Shown one piece after another: positions 46,701-51,416 of a DNA stretch of 64,000 nt. Source of the DNA: Diadema setosum (taxonomy: Eukaryota; Echinodermata; Echinoidea; Diadematoida; Diadematidae); contig NC_092695.1 in the NCBI RefSeq assembly GCF_964275005.1, positions 7,345,832 through 7,409,831 on the forward strand, given 5' to 3'. A program made the position numbers and the translations under genes. The notes under the pieces were generated by a model. That model did no database searches and was not told the DNA's origin. It saw nothing but the letters and a program-made list of their open reading frames with translations. Positions within the stretch are counted from its first letter, which is position 1. The number at the start of each line of letters is the position of its first letter.

Positions 46701-47717
46701 AGGCTGGAGATTTCATATGAAACTTTTTCCATAAAGGATAGAATCTGACAGACACAATTGTCCTAAGTGCTACTACTAGATTTCATTTTGAGTACACAGC
46801 TTTATTATATTACAATACTATGTGAAATAGTTAAAGTAGGGCCATGATTAAACACTTTTATTAGTGTCAAAGAAATCAAATTAATTTTATACCTCGGAAC
46901 ACAGCCTTCCTGAAGCCATGCTCGTCCACCAACCGTCCCTCCTTGTCAAAGAACGTTTCAAATTTCTCCCTGTCAAGAGCTGGTCCTCTGCCACTTCCAA
47001 GATTGTCATTTGCTATCACCTCAGGTGTCCAGTGATCAGGCAGAACCTGCTCGAAACTTGGATCAAAACTACAAGTTCTCGTGACATACGTGGCCGTAGG
47101 GATTGCCTCCACAGAGTCGTAGTCACTGCTTGGCCCCTGCGACGCACTGTTGCTGTCCGCGGCACCCAGGGTGTCCGCTTCGCTCCCAGCCCCCTGACCC
47201 GTCGGGCTGGCACGATTGAATTTCACCTTGAAAAATCCGTCGCTATTTTTGAATAGAGACATGGTATTGCCGTTGTTGACACTTTCAGCATCCTAACAAG
47301 CACATTTCCACGAGATCAGTCTGTCCCCCATAGTAAGTATGATGCGCGTTAGTAAAAAACAAAGAGGTATTCAATCAACTTTCCCTCATTTTGTATTTTT
47401 TGGCGAGAACCAACTCCGAGCCGACGTACTTGCAGTATGCGCTGTGCTATGCTGAGTATACATGATATCGATATCCCGTGTATAAATGGACGGCGTATTA
47501 GAGTTCCTTGGTTCTTTGGTTTCGGATCGGGTGGTGGCGTGACGTGCAGCAGCAGCTGATAACGTTTTGGTGATGATGATATTGTAGCTTGCCTCCCTCT
47601 CTCAACCACCGGACACCAATTTGAGCCAGCATTACAAACACACACCTCGACCTCAAATGGCGCCACGAAGATGAAGTCATTCTTGTAGTCTGACGTAAAC
47701 TTGCAGATATAGGTCAT
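5378..47717 (-). CDS. TBC-domain Rab GTPase-activating protein (12 coding exons, 537 aa)
   Basis: This is a spliced minus-strand gene; the 12 exons listed separately join in consistent phase to a 537-residue protein. TBC proteins accelerate GTP hydrolysis by Rab GTPases on membranes of the endosomal, lysosomal or secretory system. The arginine finger is visible as IDKDVPR (R293) and the glutamine finger as TYAQGMND (Q330). They are followed by typical TBC blocks LSRFLVVMDN, EAYWCF, and RWLLLCFKREF near residue 404. So the domain spans about 140-500 and looks catalytically competent. Residues 30-110 are polar, Ser/Gly/Ala-rich and probably disordered. By motif spacing it resembles the GYP7/TBC1D15/TBC1D17 group, but I cannot assign one vertebrate orthologue. 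Intron 2 (about 20 kb) hosts a gypsy element in the opposite orientation. The start is the first in-frame ATG of exon 1; further upstream exons cannot be excluded. Confidence 0.9.
5977..6153. repeat. Inverted-repeat MITE with CAGTCAAACCT ends
   Basis: Left CAGTCAAACCTTTGTAAAGC and right CGCTAAGACAGGTTTGACAG are inverted. About 177 bp, in the last intron of the TBC gene. Related ends occur at 18227-18411. Confidence 0.65.
6370..6511 (-). CDS. TBC gene coding exon 11 (residues 454-500)
   Basis: A 142-nt exon between a CACAG acceptor and a GTAAGA donor. After a short polar segment it encodes FELFVCVAILQKYRDEI and the C-terminal TBC helices (DDAASIFQLVNG). Other TBC proteins have the equivalent F-x-L-F-x-C-x-A-I-L stretch at this point. 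Confidence 0.93.
6739..7172. mobile_element. TTAA MITE, AGGTACTAGCCCAC family, short copy
   Basis: 434 bp between TTAA sites (6735-6738 and 7173-7176). Ends AGGTACTAGCCCACATTTG and CAAATGTGGGCTAATACCT. The copy at 15168-16208 is the same element in opposite orientation with a longer centre. Confidence 0.9.
7606..7754 (-). CDS. TBC gene coding exon 10 (residues 404-453)
   Basis: A 149-nt exon between a GTCAG acceptor and a GTGAGG donor. It begins RWLLLCFKREFEFDQCLQIF, the third strong TBC signature (F-x-R-E-F), then EIISSDHLELSSL. It ends in a highly charged helix rich in Arg, Glu and Asp that extends beyond the core domain. Confidence 0.94.
7755..9517. other. Left part of TBC intron 9, gene-free
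   Basis: Contains the putative solo LTR (8379-9346) and otherwise unremarkable AT-rich sequence. No exon-like frame with splice sites was seen. Confidence 0.55.
8379..9346 (+). mobile_element. Putative solo LTR
   Basis: A ~970-bp segment starts TGTGACAGG and ends GGTCGTAACA (TG...CA). It has a TATA box (GTATATAAGCAG near 8650) and an AATAAA signal at about 9275. A second copy, primer site or clear target duplication was not found, so this rests on promoter/polyA layout alone. Two overlapping 64-71-codon frames inside are probably spurious. Confidence 0.4.
9747..11228. mobile_element. Nested element with TAA target duplication and internal palindrome
   Basis: Ends GGCAAAAAAAAAACC and TTTTTTTTTGCC are inverted, with a second inverted block TTTGTTTGCCC inside them, and TAA flanks both sides (9744-9746 and 11229-11231). 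A 3-bp TWA duplication fits PIF/Harbinger-type elements, though no transposase is recognised. An 89-codon minus-strand frame at 9898-10164 is of unknown meaning. Confidence 0.6.
10260..10905. repeat. Near-perfect palindrome of about 640 bp
   Basis: Two arms of about 300 bp, well above 90% identical by eye, point to a short centre near 10580. Both arms contain blocks such as GGCTGGTCGCAGT/ACTGTGACCAGC, CATGATCCTGAATGCTACAG, and AGCTACACTGAATTGACAGC with its complement. A related copy makes up the core of 36839-37877. The left flank is a (GCTA)n run. Confidence 0.9.
11507..11597 (-). CDS. TBC gene coding exon 9 (residues 374-403)
   Basis: A 91-nt exon between a TCCCAG acceptor and a GTAACA donor encoding ESLKKLLEEVDQPLLTHLTM then CDMGDLMFCH. 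It corresponds to the TBC helices before the conserved RWLLLCFKREF block, and its phases match exons 8 and 10. Confidence 0.92.
12313..12459 (-). CDS. TBC gene coding exon 8 (residues 325-373, glutamine finger)
   Basis: A 147-nt exon between a GGTAG acceptor and a GTTGGT donor. It starts TVTYAQGMNDVLSRFLVVMD, with the catalytic glutamine at Q330 (YxQ motif), then EAYWCFTLYLEKVVDDFLE. This is the most conserved part of the TBC fold and the clearest family evidence in the gene. Confidence 0.95.
12825..13384. mobile_element. Foldback MITE, AGGACAAG family, copy 2
   Basis: 560 bp between two perfect TTAA sites (12821-12824 and 13385-13388). Ends AGGACAAGTTCACC and GGTGAACTTGTCCT. Arms are inverted through most of their length. 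Confidence 0.9.
13814..14194. mobile_element. TTAA MITE, AGGGATCGTACAG family, copy 1
   Basis: 381 bp between TTAA sites. Ends AGGGATCGTACAGTTTTGG and CAATACTGTACCATCCCT are inverted, and the interior is largely self-complementary (both arms contain AAACTTTGTTTTACTTTG-like blocks). Confidence 0.88.
14353..14420 (-). CDS. TBC gene coding exon 7 (residues 302-324)
   Basis: A 68-nt exon between a TTGCAG acceptor and a GTGAGT donor encoding RGQDNPNLEKLRNILVTFAV then FHP. This is the helix leading to the glutamine finger. The acceptor lies about 40 nt from a long (CAT)n microsatellite; the pyrimidine tract before it is an uninterrupted T run. Confidence 0.92.
14460..14609. repeat. (CAT)n/(CAC CAT)n microsatellite
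   Basis: About 150 bp of CAT triplets with a central CACCAT-type section. Its reading as a poly-His or poly-Met frame is an artefact. It ends about 40 bp from exon 7 of the TBC gene on the acceptor side. Confidence 0.97.
15168..16208. mobile_element. TTAA element, AGGTACTAGCCCAC family, long copy
   Basis: 1041 bp between TTAA sites. Outer portions match the short copy at 6739-7172 in reverse orientation. The extra ~600 bp in the middle is GC-richer and includes a hairpin CCCCACAATGCACGTTGGGG next to GCTGGTCGCAGT, a phrase also seen in the palindromes at 10260-10905 and 36839-37877. Confidence 0.88.
16512..16692 (-). repeat. tRNA-derived SINE
   Basis: On the minus strand an RNA polymerase III A box TGGCTCAGTTGG (16667-16678) and a B box GGTTCAATTCC (16624-16634) are spaced as in tRNAs. 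A tRNA-unrelated body with TCCCTCGGATAGGGCATG follows. The anticodon-arm region does not form a convincing functional tRNA. Confidence 0.75.
16856..17236. mobile_element. TTAA MITE, AGGGATCGTACAG family, copy 2
   Basis: 381 bp, same length as copy 1. Ends AGGGATTGTATAG and CTGTACTATCCCT, flanked by TTAA at 16852-16855 and 17237-17240. The right TTAA is shared with the adjacent AGGACAAG element. Confidence 0.88.
17241..17793. mobile_element. Foldback MITE, AGGACAAG family, copy 3
   Basis: Starts AGGACAAGTTCACC directly after the TTAA that also ends the neighbouring element at 16856-17236. Its right end has lost a few bases (GGTGAACT-TTAA). Confidence 0.88.
17904..18016 (-). CDS. TBC gene coding exon 6 (residues 265-301, arginine finger)
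   Basis: A 113-nt exon between a CTGTAG acceptor and a GTATTG donor. It carries the catalytic arginine-finger motif: NLRIIDKDVPRTDRD, with I287, D290 and R293 in the canonical IxxDxxR arrangement. The intact arginine argues for an active GAP. Confidence 0.92.
18227..18411. repeat. Inverted-repeat MITE with ACAGTCAAACCAAAC ends
   Basis: Left GGCTGGCTAATCACAGTCAA and right TTGACTGTAACTAGCCAGCC are inverted; the match extends through CATGAATATT. About 185 bp, in intron 5 upstream of exon 6 of the TBC gene. Confidence 0.72.
18598..19215 (+). mobile_element. CR1/L2-like LINE, truncated 3' end
   Basis: Encodes the end of a non-LTR reverse transcriptase: SRLDYCNGLLFGLP, KLQRVQNACARLV, HITPVLMKLHWLPVRQRIVF and APKLWNKLPEKMR. 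The frame is broken near 18910-18920. A 3' tail GCGCTATACAAATTTGTC followed by (TTA)n is typical of the clade. 5'-truncated and dead. Confidence 0.88.
19350..19592. repeat. Dispersed repeat (GCACCTGACTCG family), copy 3, empty site
   Basis: Uninterrupted copy: GGGGATCAGAGTTAATATTT occupies the spot where the paralogue at 26876-27690 is split by an AGGACAAG MITE. Confidence 0.7.
20267..20391 (-). CDS. TBC gene coding exon 5 (residues 223-264)
   Basis: A 125-nt exon between a TCCAG acceptor and a GTACGT donor, ending in phase 0. It encodes a Ser/Thr/Gln-rich insert (SMSSVTPSIHRLQQDVDDEV) followed by QQKLGFAQFQAK. This is the variable loop between TBC helices and shows no recognisable motif of its own. 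Confidence 0.88.
20779..21345. mobile_element. GC-rich inverted-repeat DNA element
   Basis: Ends ACCCCGTTAACAGTGCGGGG (left) and CCCCACACTGTAAACGGTGT (right) are inverted. The interior is made of GGGCC/GAGCCGCGGCCGAGCC-type blocks repeated on both strands. GC content is far above its surroundings. No transposase is seen; probably a non-autonomous DNA transposon. No target duplication could be defined. Confidence 0.75.
21607..21647. repeat. (AAAC)n microsatellite
   Basis: About nine AAAC units in intron 4 of the TBC gene. Confidence 0.9.
22395..22513 (-). CDS. TBC gene coding exon 4 (residues 183-222)
   Basis: A 119-nt exon between a TGCAG acceptor and a GTATTT donor. It encodes RERALELECAFRY-like charged helix (seen: REREALELECAFRYEALKAR, then WKTIL), typical of the linker helix that precedes the arginine-finger helix in TBC proteins. 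Phases fit both sides. Confidence 0.9.
22568..22831. mobile_element. TTAA MITE, AGGGGGACTTACCC family
   Basis: 264 bp between TTAA sites. Ends AGGGGGACTTACCC and GGGGTTAATTTCCCT are imperfectly inverted. The interior shares the phrase ATAACTTTTGAA with the AGGACAAG family. Confidence 0.7.
23000..26141. other. TBC intron 3, gene-free part
   Basis: AT-rich sequence with a C9/A-run near 23195 and a 157-codon plus-strand frame (23859-24332) without coding character. A dispersed repeat with GGGTTAGGGTT-like phrases lies at 25040-25265, with a relative at 29750-29955. A partial TGTGACCCGC element lies at 25338-25500. Confidence 0.5.
25338..25500 (+). repeat. Partial copy of the TGTGACCCGCTACAAC element
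   Basis: Begins TGTGACCCGCTACAACAAAA and shares GACATTATTCCCTTACTCTT and GTACTCGGTTGCGGAGATAT with the far half of 44431-45098, in the complementary order. It appears deleted internally and truncated at its right end. Confidence 0.65.
26146..26692. mobile_element. TTAA element, AGGTAGGG family, copy 1
   Basis: 547 bp between TTAA sites (26142-26145 and 26693-26696). Ends AGGTAGGGAATCCC and GGTATCCCCTACCT. A second copy lies at 62828-63365. Confidence 0.88.
26751..26826 (-). CDS. TBC gene coding exon 3 (residues 158-182)
   Basis: A 76-nt exon flanked by a TTTAG acceptor and a GTATG donor. It encodes GGIEEDVRKDAWKFLFGYF, the first TBC helix region (R-x-x-A/V-W-x-x-L-x-x-Y-x-P pattern). Phase 1 in, phase 2 out, matching both neighbours. 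Intron 2 before it is about 20 kb. Confidence 0.9.
26876..27690. repeat. Dispersed repeat (GCACCTGACTCG family), copy 4, split by a MITE
   Basis: Left part 26876-27026 and right part 27594-27690 together match 19350-19592; the gap is the 559-bp AGGACAAG MITE with its duplicated TTAA. Confidence 0.72.
27031..27589. mobile_element. Foldback MITE, AGGACAAG family, copy 4 (nested)
   Basis: 559 bp between TTAA sites (27027-27030 and 27590-27593). It interrupts another repeat, whose uninterrupted paralogue at 19350-19592 has a single TTAA at the same point. This shows directly that TTAA is duplicated on insertion. Confidence 0.92.
27691..30504. other. TBC intron 2, gene-free part
   Basis: No exon was recognised. 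The GGGTTAGG-like dispersed repeat recurs at 29750-29955 (shared AGGGTTTTAGGTTTAGTTTG-type phrases with 25085-25150). A (GTTTTT)n run lies near 28254-28280. Confidence 0.5.
30505..30736. repeat. TACTGTAAAA/TTTTCGCG foldback MITE, copy 1
   Basis: Begins ACTGTAAAACGAGGAATTTT and ends ATGTTTTACAGTA; TTTCGCG and CGCGAAA recur in both arms. CpG-rich compared with its surroundings. Confidence 0.75.
30740..30980. repeat. Dispersed repeat (CGCGAATAGCACCTGACTCG family), copy 1
   Basis: Shares GAGTGGTTAAATTCGCGAT, ACTGAACAGAGAA, GGGATCAGAGT and GCACCTGACTCGTGAAATTC with copies at 1548-1795, 19350-19592 and the split copy around 27031. This is the least decayed copy, with the most CpG. Confidence 0.7.
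31670..31707. repeat. (AAT)n microsatellite
   Basis: About 12 ATA/AAT units. Confidence 0.9.
32573..33366 (+). mobile_element. Tandem-repeat element with DR1 motifs, copy 1 (4 units)
   Basis: Contains four ~155-bp units, each with AGGTCAAAGGTCA, and GAAGCCCTCACCTAGTGC in most. A (GGACGGAC)n-type tract and GAGCCCGTTTCATAGTCCCC follow. GTCCCCGCCG near the left and CGGCGGGGAC at the right are inverted. A second copy lies at 55190-56484. The apparent protein frames rich in RPSV across the GGAC tract are artefacts of the repeat. Confidence 0.88.
33489..33896. mobile_element. Palindromic element with GAGCGCTC ends
   Basis: Left GGTGCGTTCGAGCGCTCTAA and right TTAAGGAGAGCGCTCAAGTG are inverted, with GCGAAC and GGTACGGTAC-type blocks repeated in both arms. 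It interrupts the GTCTAAT foldback element. No coding capacity is credible. Confidence 0.7.
35040..35237. repeat. TACTGTAAAA/TTTTCGCG foldback MITE, copy 2
   Basis: Begins TACTGTAAAAGTGGAAATTT and ends AAATATCCACTTTTACAGT. Contains TTTTCGCGC and GCGCGAAAA several times. Confidence 0.8.
35868..36174. mobile_element. 307-bp palindromic MITE with GGCCCGAATT ends
   Basis: Ends GGCCCGAATTAATG and TGTGAATTCGGGCC are inverted, as are long internal blocks (GAAACCATGGTTTAAACCAT; GAGCGCCAAGTGTCGC and its complement). The centre is built of repeated ATTTCGTCAATGAAATG palindromes. TAT flanks both ends. Confidence 0.85.
36839..37877. mobile_element. Large palindromic TTAA element (about 1.04 kb)
   Basis: Flanked by TTAA at 36835-36838 and 37878-37881. 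Its ends are inverted: AGATAATAAAAAGTT on the left and AACTTTTTATTATCT on the right, and the outer arms match for over 100 bp. Inside lies an inner palindrome centred near 37320, closely related to the one at 10260-10905. The centre carries GCATGCGC repeats. The right arm has about 100 bp of extra sequence (37640-37750). No transposase frame is seen; it is probably non-autonomous. Confidence 0.8.
37904..38034 (+). repeat. 5' LTR of the gypsy element
   Basis: 131 bp, starting TGTTATGTATG and ending GAACGCAACA. It contains an AATAAA polyadenylation signal at 37966-37971. By eye it is identical to the 3' LTR over its whole length. It is unusually short for a Ty3/gypsy LTR. Confidence 0.95.
38039..38055 (+). 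promoter_or_regulatory. Primer binding site (tRNA-Ser)
   Basis: Starts 4 bp after the 5' LTR with TGGCGACGAGGACGGGA. This is complementary to the CCA-tailed 3' end of a tRNA-Ser(GCT)-type acceptor stem (…CCTCGTCGCCA), with about one mismatch. Such a site primes minus-strand DNA synthesis. Confidence 0.75.
38103..42473 (+). CDS. Gag-Pol polyprotein of Ty3/gypsy element (1456 aa, intact)
   Basis: One uninterrupted frame from ATG at 38103 to TGA at 42473. Gag occupies roughly the first 390 residues. It ends with two zinc knuckles from C254, the first with a short C-x2-C-x3-H-x4-C spacing and the second C-x2-C-x4-H-x4-C. A basic, Ser-rich stretch follows. The retropepsin motif DTGSS starts at D400. 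Reverse transcriptase covers about 545-730 with YLDD at 689-692. RNase H follows, with TDAS (D838). Integrase has an HHCC zinc finger near 1065-1100 and catalytic D1122, D1176 and E1212 (D-x35-E). A GPY/F-like module (W-x-PG-x-V, GPLMYKV) and an acidic tail end the protein. Gag and Pol are in one frame, so no frameshift is needed. The frame extends 14 codons upstream to the primer site, but ATG 38103 has a good context. All key residues are present, so the element may be active. Confidence 0.96.
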   Translation: MASANLGQNRVFLPPFSSSYDDTEDWDCYVERFELYLLANGLAVPDEPVQSARDRTEERDLALAKQVTAMFLHSIGPKYYSLVRDLVAPATPQSKSYNELKMVLRRHLKSTPMVVAERRKFIRRDQAPDESTSDYVVQLKHLSLNCQYGDKLDEQLRDRFISGISHEPTSLKLMEKATENPRLSFREAVDYALQRETAAGEARAMRNQSSRNGIGDYSGARPGTRTSTTVNAVYGKPHGSTGSGNRGRKEQRECYRCGRNHAPDQCWFKSATCRCCQKKGHIERKCRSKPKPMKNQNKEHTDSRSKTKSKSKGNDGQKRKGGIHNVKESREYNDMSGNSETESERDCSDKESDVEYDRTMFKLRTESSSKFRTRSSSRTESGAILAPIEIEGKLTQMEVDTGSSVSIIPLSYYEKHLSHLKMDQTEKSFVSFTGETVEPVGKVQVQVRYGTYQGRLALYVLECTEYMLLGREWLGVIPLDWKSLVQTSLGTSTLDQKVNVHRLSDQVVQKHEKLFDGQLGKLSHAKASIRVKDDATPVRTKPYKVPYALKAGVEQELDRLEKCGVLTPIEHSEWSTGIVPVPKKDGTVRLCGNYKCTVNPVLSSVAPPNINVDDILSSLSGGVTFSKLDLAHAYNQMELDENSKQYLVLSTHKGLFKQNRLVFGITTAPAIWQNAIDQVLQGLPGVQVYLDDILVTGSSQEEHMRNLDAVLTRLEQRGLKLKKEKCEFECNSVEFLGHRIDAQGVHTVEEKVKQIVNLPRPTDVSQLRSYLGLLNYYRKYVPNLAHVIAPLTDLLKSDRKFAWSEEAETAFKRSKELLQASDCLIHYDPQLPISIATDASPIGIGAVLSHVLPDGTERPIQFASRSLTKTERKYPQIEREALAIIFALRKFYMYIYGRRFTLITDNKPLTALLGPYKSLPTLAAERMQRWAMYLAGFDYEIRYRTSKANANADCFSRLPDSNEKREGREPGNVSVCHVDMLPTTHEELRNATRKDPILSKVLRYTLDGWPKQLPTEESELKTFFMRRTEITIEQGILMWGMRIIIPHKMQKAVLAELHQGHLGVVKMKSIARSYVWWPHLDSQIEECTKRCETCQVVQNQPAQTLLHPWIPASKPMERIHVDFAGPFEGLTYMVIVDAYSKWPEVFIMPSITSERTIDTLRSVFARYGLPQIIVTDNGSQFTSAEFQEFVHMNGIKHKRSAPYHPSTNGQAERFVQTLKQSMRASRSDGGSAQAKLDRFLLAYRNAAHSVTGESPASLFMKRQLRMRLDNLRPNIERRYAEQLHYQASLRDKRSKAIKMREFAVGQSILARDYTGKRKWVPGVVVEREGPLMYKVQVQTGFWRRHVDQLLSRLETEEDSQDQSQLGNKEFDPTRDPDSSRPSRSVLRDTFVLPRSVEEHPLGSQNTPVRVPETLCQQDTVDTQSEPDVQGAEVEQSPTQVLRRSQRKRKPPDRFSF
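43371..43380 (+). promoter_or_regulatory. Polypurine tract of the gypsy element
   Basis: AGGGGGGAGA, two bases before the 3' LTR; the expected position for priming plus-strand synthesis. Confidence 0.8.
43383..43513 (+). repeat. 3' LTR of the gypsy element
   Basis: 131 bp, identical to the 5' LTR, with AATAAA at 43445-43450. It is followed by the target duplication CACTC at 43514-43518. Confidence 0.95.
43519..46892. other. TBC intron 2 between gypsy element and exon 2
   Basis: Apart from the DNA element at 44431-45098, this is AT-rich sequence with A/T homopolymers. I see no further exon or recognisable repeat. Confidence 0.5.
44431..45098. mobile_element. DNA element with TGTGACCCGCTACAAC termini
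   Basis: Terminal inverted repeats of about 26 bp: TGTGACCCGCTACAACAAAA at the left, TTTTGTTGTACCAGGTCACA at the right, length 668 bp. A related end with the same first 26 bp and adjacent sequence occurs at 25338-25500. The 173-codon minus-strand frame across it looks fortuitous. Confidence 0.75.
46893..47292 (-). CDS. TBC gene coding exon 2 (residues 25-157)
   Basis: Begins DAESVNNGNT after a TAG acceptor and continues MSLFKNSDGFFKVKF. The middle is low-complexity and Ser/Gly/Ala-rich. It ends with a conserved pre-TBC block, REKFETFFDKEGRLVDEHGF then RKAVFRG. The donor GTATAA interrupts the Gly codon after R157 in phase 1. The block FDKEGRLVDEHGFRKAVF is the usual entry to TBC domains. Confidence 0.88.
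47646..47717 (-). CDS. TBC gene coding exon 1 (residues 1-24, start codon)
   Basis: The exon opens with ATG and reads MTYICKFTSDYK and on to APFEVE, then meets a GTGTGT donor in phase 0. Exon 2 has a TAG acceptor in the same phase 0, giving an open junction across a 353-bp intron. The join rests on phase and composition only; without it the protein could start at the internal Met of exon 2 (MSLFKN). Confidence 0.65.
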
Positions 47718-49077
47718 GACATAAACCGGTATACCGTTTTCTGGTACACATAGGTTTTAGTGATAGGTTTTAGTCTATTCCTTTGAATTCCCCTTTCTTC
47801 TTTCTCTCATTCGTTCTTTCCGTTCCTTTCCTTTTTCTTTTCTCTCTATCTTTTCATGTTTTTTTTTTTAATGCTCATATTCCATCTCCCTACATTTCTC
47901 TCTCGCACAACTTTCTTCTTTCAAGGTCTTTTCATTTTTCGAACTGTAAGAATCAACAGAAAAGTGCCAAAAATCATATAGGCCTACTAACAATTACATC
48001 CTTAGATGTCTTACATATGTTTTGTAGAGAAAAAAAAATTGTAGCATTTATAATATGATGACCACATACAACACATTATGATCAAAACTGCAAAATTTTC
48101 TAGATTGATATATGCATATCCATTATCTTTGAAATACAAAAGTAAAACTTTTGAATTCATCTGTTTACATTCTCATTAATGAGTTTTGTGGAAAAAAACG
48201 AACACATCATGACAATGTCTATATATAGTTGTATGATGTCACTATATGTGGTGATTTAAATGCATTTCCAAAACATAAAATTCAACATGCAGTGCCGGCA
48301 TTTTCTTTACATTTCTTTACTGGCAAACAATTTGTGATGACTTATACACAAGCTGTTTGTATGAGTGTGTATTACATGTGTTTGAATGCAGTGTGTGATC
48401 GGTATTAGGTTAGGTTTATATAGAAGCATGAAAATATATTAGTGTATCAAACTTTAGACTATGGTCAATCACATTTTTGTGCATAATATATACACCTTTT
48501 GAAGTTATTATTTGAAGTATATAGATATTGGAAAGAAAGCGCGCACTCTGGAAAAGTTTGAGCTGAGAAAAGAGGCTGTGAAGTTCAGGGTCTATTCAAG
48601 TGCCTAATCTTTTCTCAGCCGTGCTACCCGTGCCATGAATGAGACAACAAACTTGATGTAAACCATTGTAGCAACAATGAAGGGATTATCAGATTAAGCT
48701 GAAATTGAGCATGCTTGATTAAAACATTCTATTCATAATAAATATCAACTTTCAAAGCAGTAGCATCATCTTTTCAAAAGTTATTGGAGAGTTGAAAGTG
48801 AAGAGTGTGCAAAGGATTTTCAAGAAATTAAAAGGGGCCTCTAAAAAAACCCTGATCACACTACTTTACCAAAAAAGGGGCTGTAGAAAAACTGCTGAAA
48901 ACCCACTATCCCATTGAATTTATGATCCCAAACTTAGGGATAATGTAGAAGAATAGCTCTTTCAGAAAATATGGAAAACTCAAAACTGACTAGGTTGACC
49001 TGTTTCACCTTTCTTGAGTCCTCACACAAAATCAAGGGGTGCAACTTTTTGTTTGTTTTGTGATGCACGGTCACATA

Positions 49078-49180
49078 TATAATGCATATATGTATATATA
49101 TATATACCATATACATGTTCCCCCCCAAAAAAGAAACACAACTGAATATAGATATAAATATATATGTATATATATATATT
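49078..49180. repeat. (TA)n-rich tract
   Basis: Two TATATA runs separated by CCATATACATGTTCCCC. Prone to cruciform formation; no gene. Confidence 0.8.
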
Positions 49181-49480
49181 GGTAGCATTCTGAGATTTCA
49201 GTTTTTTTCTCCAGAAAGTATTTTTTAGTCCTTGAAAGGATGCTCTGTAGGGAAAATTTTCATTATCACTGATATAAGTCACACTTTCTTATGAACATTG
49301 TACATGTTTTCTTCTTTTTTTTTTTGCAATTGCCATAAGATCATAAAAAGCAAAATTAAAAAAAACAGGAAAAATGTCCTGTCACCTACCATTCACAAAT
49401 CTATCAGTGTGTACTGTAATTGTTGTCTCACTTAGTGTTTTCTGAAGACAGTTAGGTCAGTAGGAAGTACATTATACAAA

Positions 49481-49698
49481 TACTGTACGAGCTGAAATTT
49501 TCGCGGTGGTTTTATTTTCGCGAATTTCGCGAATCGCCTTTGAACCGCAAAAATAACAACACCCGAAAATAACAATGCGCAAATAGTTACGTTCAGTTAG
49601 ACCGTCGCAACCGCGAAATTAACAACACGGGCAAATGTCCTCCAAGTAGCAATTCGCAAAAATATCTGTACACGAAAATTTCAGCTCGTGCAGTAGTT
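49481..49698. repeat. TACTG/TTTTCGCG foldback MITE, copy 3
   Basis: Begins TACTGTACGAGCTGAAATTT and ends AAATTTCAGCTCGTGCAGTA. Same CpG-rich TTCGCG interior; the stem differs from copies 1 and 2 but is matched on both sides, i.e. the arms changed together. Confidence 0.78.
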
Positions 49699-51416
49699 AA
49701 TAGTCACGAGTGCGATGGTACAAGATTTCGCACGAGGTGAAAGTTACCAATCGGACAACTACATTCTTTTTAGGTGTTGTATAATGCAGACTATTAACCA
49801 CACAATCATATTTCTGTTTCCACCACATCACAGACATGCACGATGTATGAGCACAAGTTGTATTTGCAGTGAAATTGCTTGATCTTTTAATTGTCTCCTG
49901 CTGAGTGTTTATCACTCACATTCTTCTCATTAAATACAACCTACAAGTAACCAGTGCTAGCTAAAATCTTTGGAATGATAAATTGACGCTAATACCCTGG
50001 GCTGACAAAAGCAAAGTAGCAGAATAGCGACATACAAAAGCATATTTTGACAATATTGACAACTTACACATACATTTAGCACAAATCATAATGAAACATC
50101 TTCAAAACATAAGGTTTTTGAATACTTACACAACAACAATAAAAACAGGCATACTTCATGAGTACAAGGGTTTGCTGCAATGAATGCCACTTTAAGCAAC
50201 AAATGAACATATAACAAAGCAACTGAAATGCTTTCATCAATGACATATCATTTCGTTGACAAACAAGCCCATTTGCTTTACAAAGCAGACTTGTTCTATG
50301 GCCAATCTTTAATACATCTAAAATTACCAATATACAGAAGGCAGTCACACACGTTATATAAAGTTCTGTAACCATTTCCATGCTACAGATTCATATCACC
50401 ATTTAATGACAAAAATAATAAAAATAATGTTTTCTGTTGGCTGATTTTTTTTTCACACATGAACATTGTACATTCACAAAATACTGACATTTGAATAAAA
50501 TATACATCAAAAACTTCCTTCTCAGGTACATCATTATCTCTCTGCATAGACTTTGTTATTGTAGTCAGGGAAGGTATATACACATATGTTCTTTCCTGAA
50601 GTCCTACTGAAATAACTGATGAGAAAGAAATTAATAAAGAAATCAGTTATTACAATATCAAGGGTGTCTGGTAAATCACATATGTTTAACAAACAATTTA
50701 AACCAACATTTTCAGGACAGTGTAACAAAAGCCTACAAACTATGAATAATTCCCAATAAAATTGTTATCTCTCAAAGTTACACAAGTCAATTGCACATAG
50801 AAAATATTTTCTTTCTTTCCTTCCTTTTTTTTGTCATAGCAGTTTACCCAAAGTTTTCACTATGTAGAGGTACAATCGGCAGTACATGATGGTATGACAA
50901 GAACAAACGCACATACAAACAAACCTACCCACAAGTCAGGTAGCACATGTGAAGGAAAGGTACTGTTATGAATTCATAGTCCACAAGTATTGAAATACAT
51001 CATTATAGAGTCAAGCTAGATGTTCAATGTTTCATTCTCTGGTATCAATAGGATTTGTTTTGTAAATCTTTTTCAAAGCGTACTTTTTCACTGTACGAGT
51101 ACCCCTGTTACAGAGTCATACAGAGATAAAAGGATTTCATCCATTAACACCTGATAAACTACAGTGATGTTAGCAAAATTTCTCTTCTGAAGAAGAAGTT
51201 TGAAAGGTAGCCGAATGCCAAGGCAATGGGGGCATTCGCTTTCTAATATTACAAATCTATCAAATGGCCTTCAAACTGTGGCCAGTGCTGCAGCATATGA
51301 GAAAACAAAAATATCAAAATGAAGAAATGGAAAAAAGTTCAGAGCAAGTCCCTTATGTATGTATGTGAAAGGAGCCTTATAAGGATGGACATTTTATCAG
51401 GTACACTGTTTTCACA

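Larger units (their letters stand above)
47718..51416. other. Region upstream of the TBC start, including its likely promoter
   Basis: The TBC promoter should lie just above 47717, but no clear TATA box or initiator was found. A pyrimidine-rich tract lies at 47780-47940, a (TA)n tract at 49078-49180 and a TTTTCGCG foldback MITE at 49481-49698. No other exon was recognised. Confidence 0.45.

Noticed and set aside
47349..47645. Continuation of the exon 1 frame beyond the donor at 47646
   Set aside because: The sequence after APFEVE loses coding character and a GTGTGT donor in phase 0 matches exon 2; treated as intron 1.
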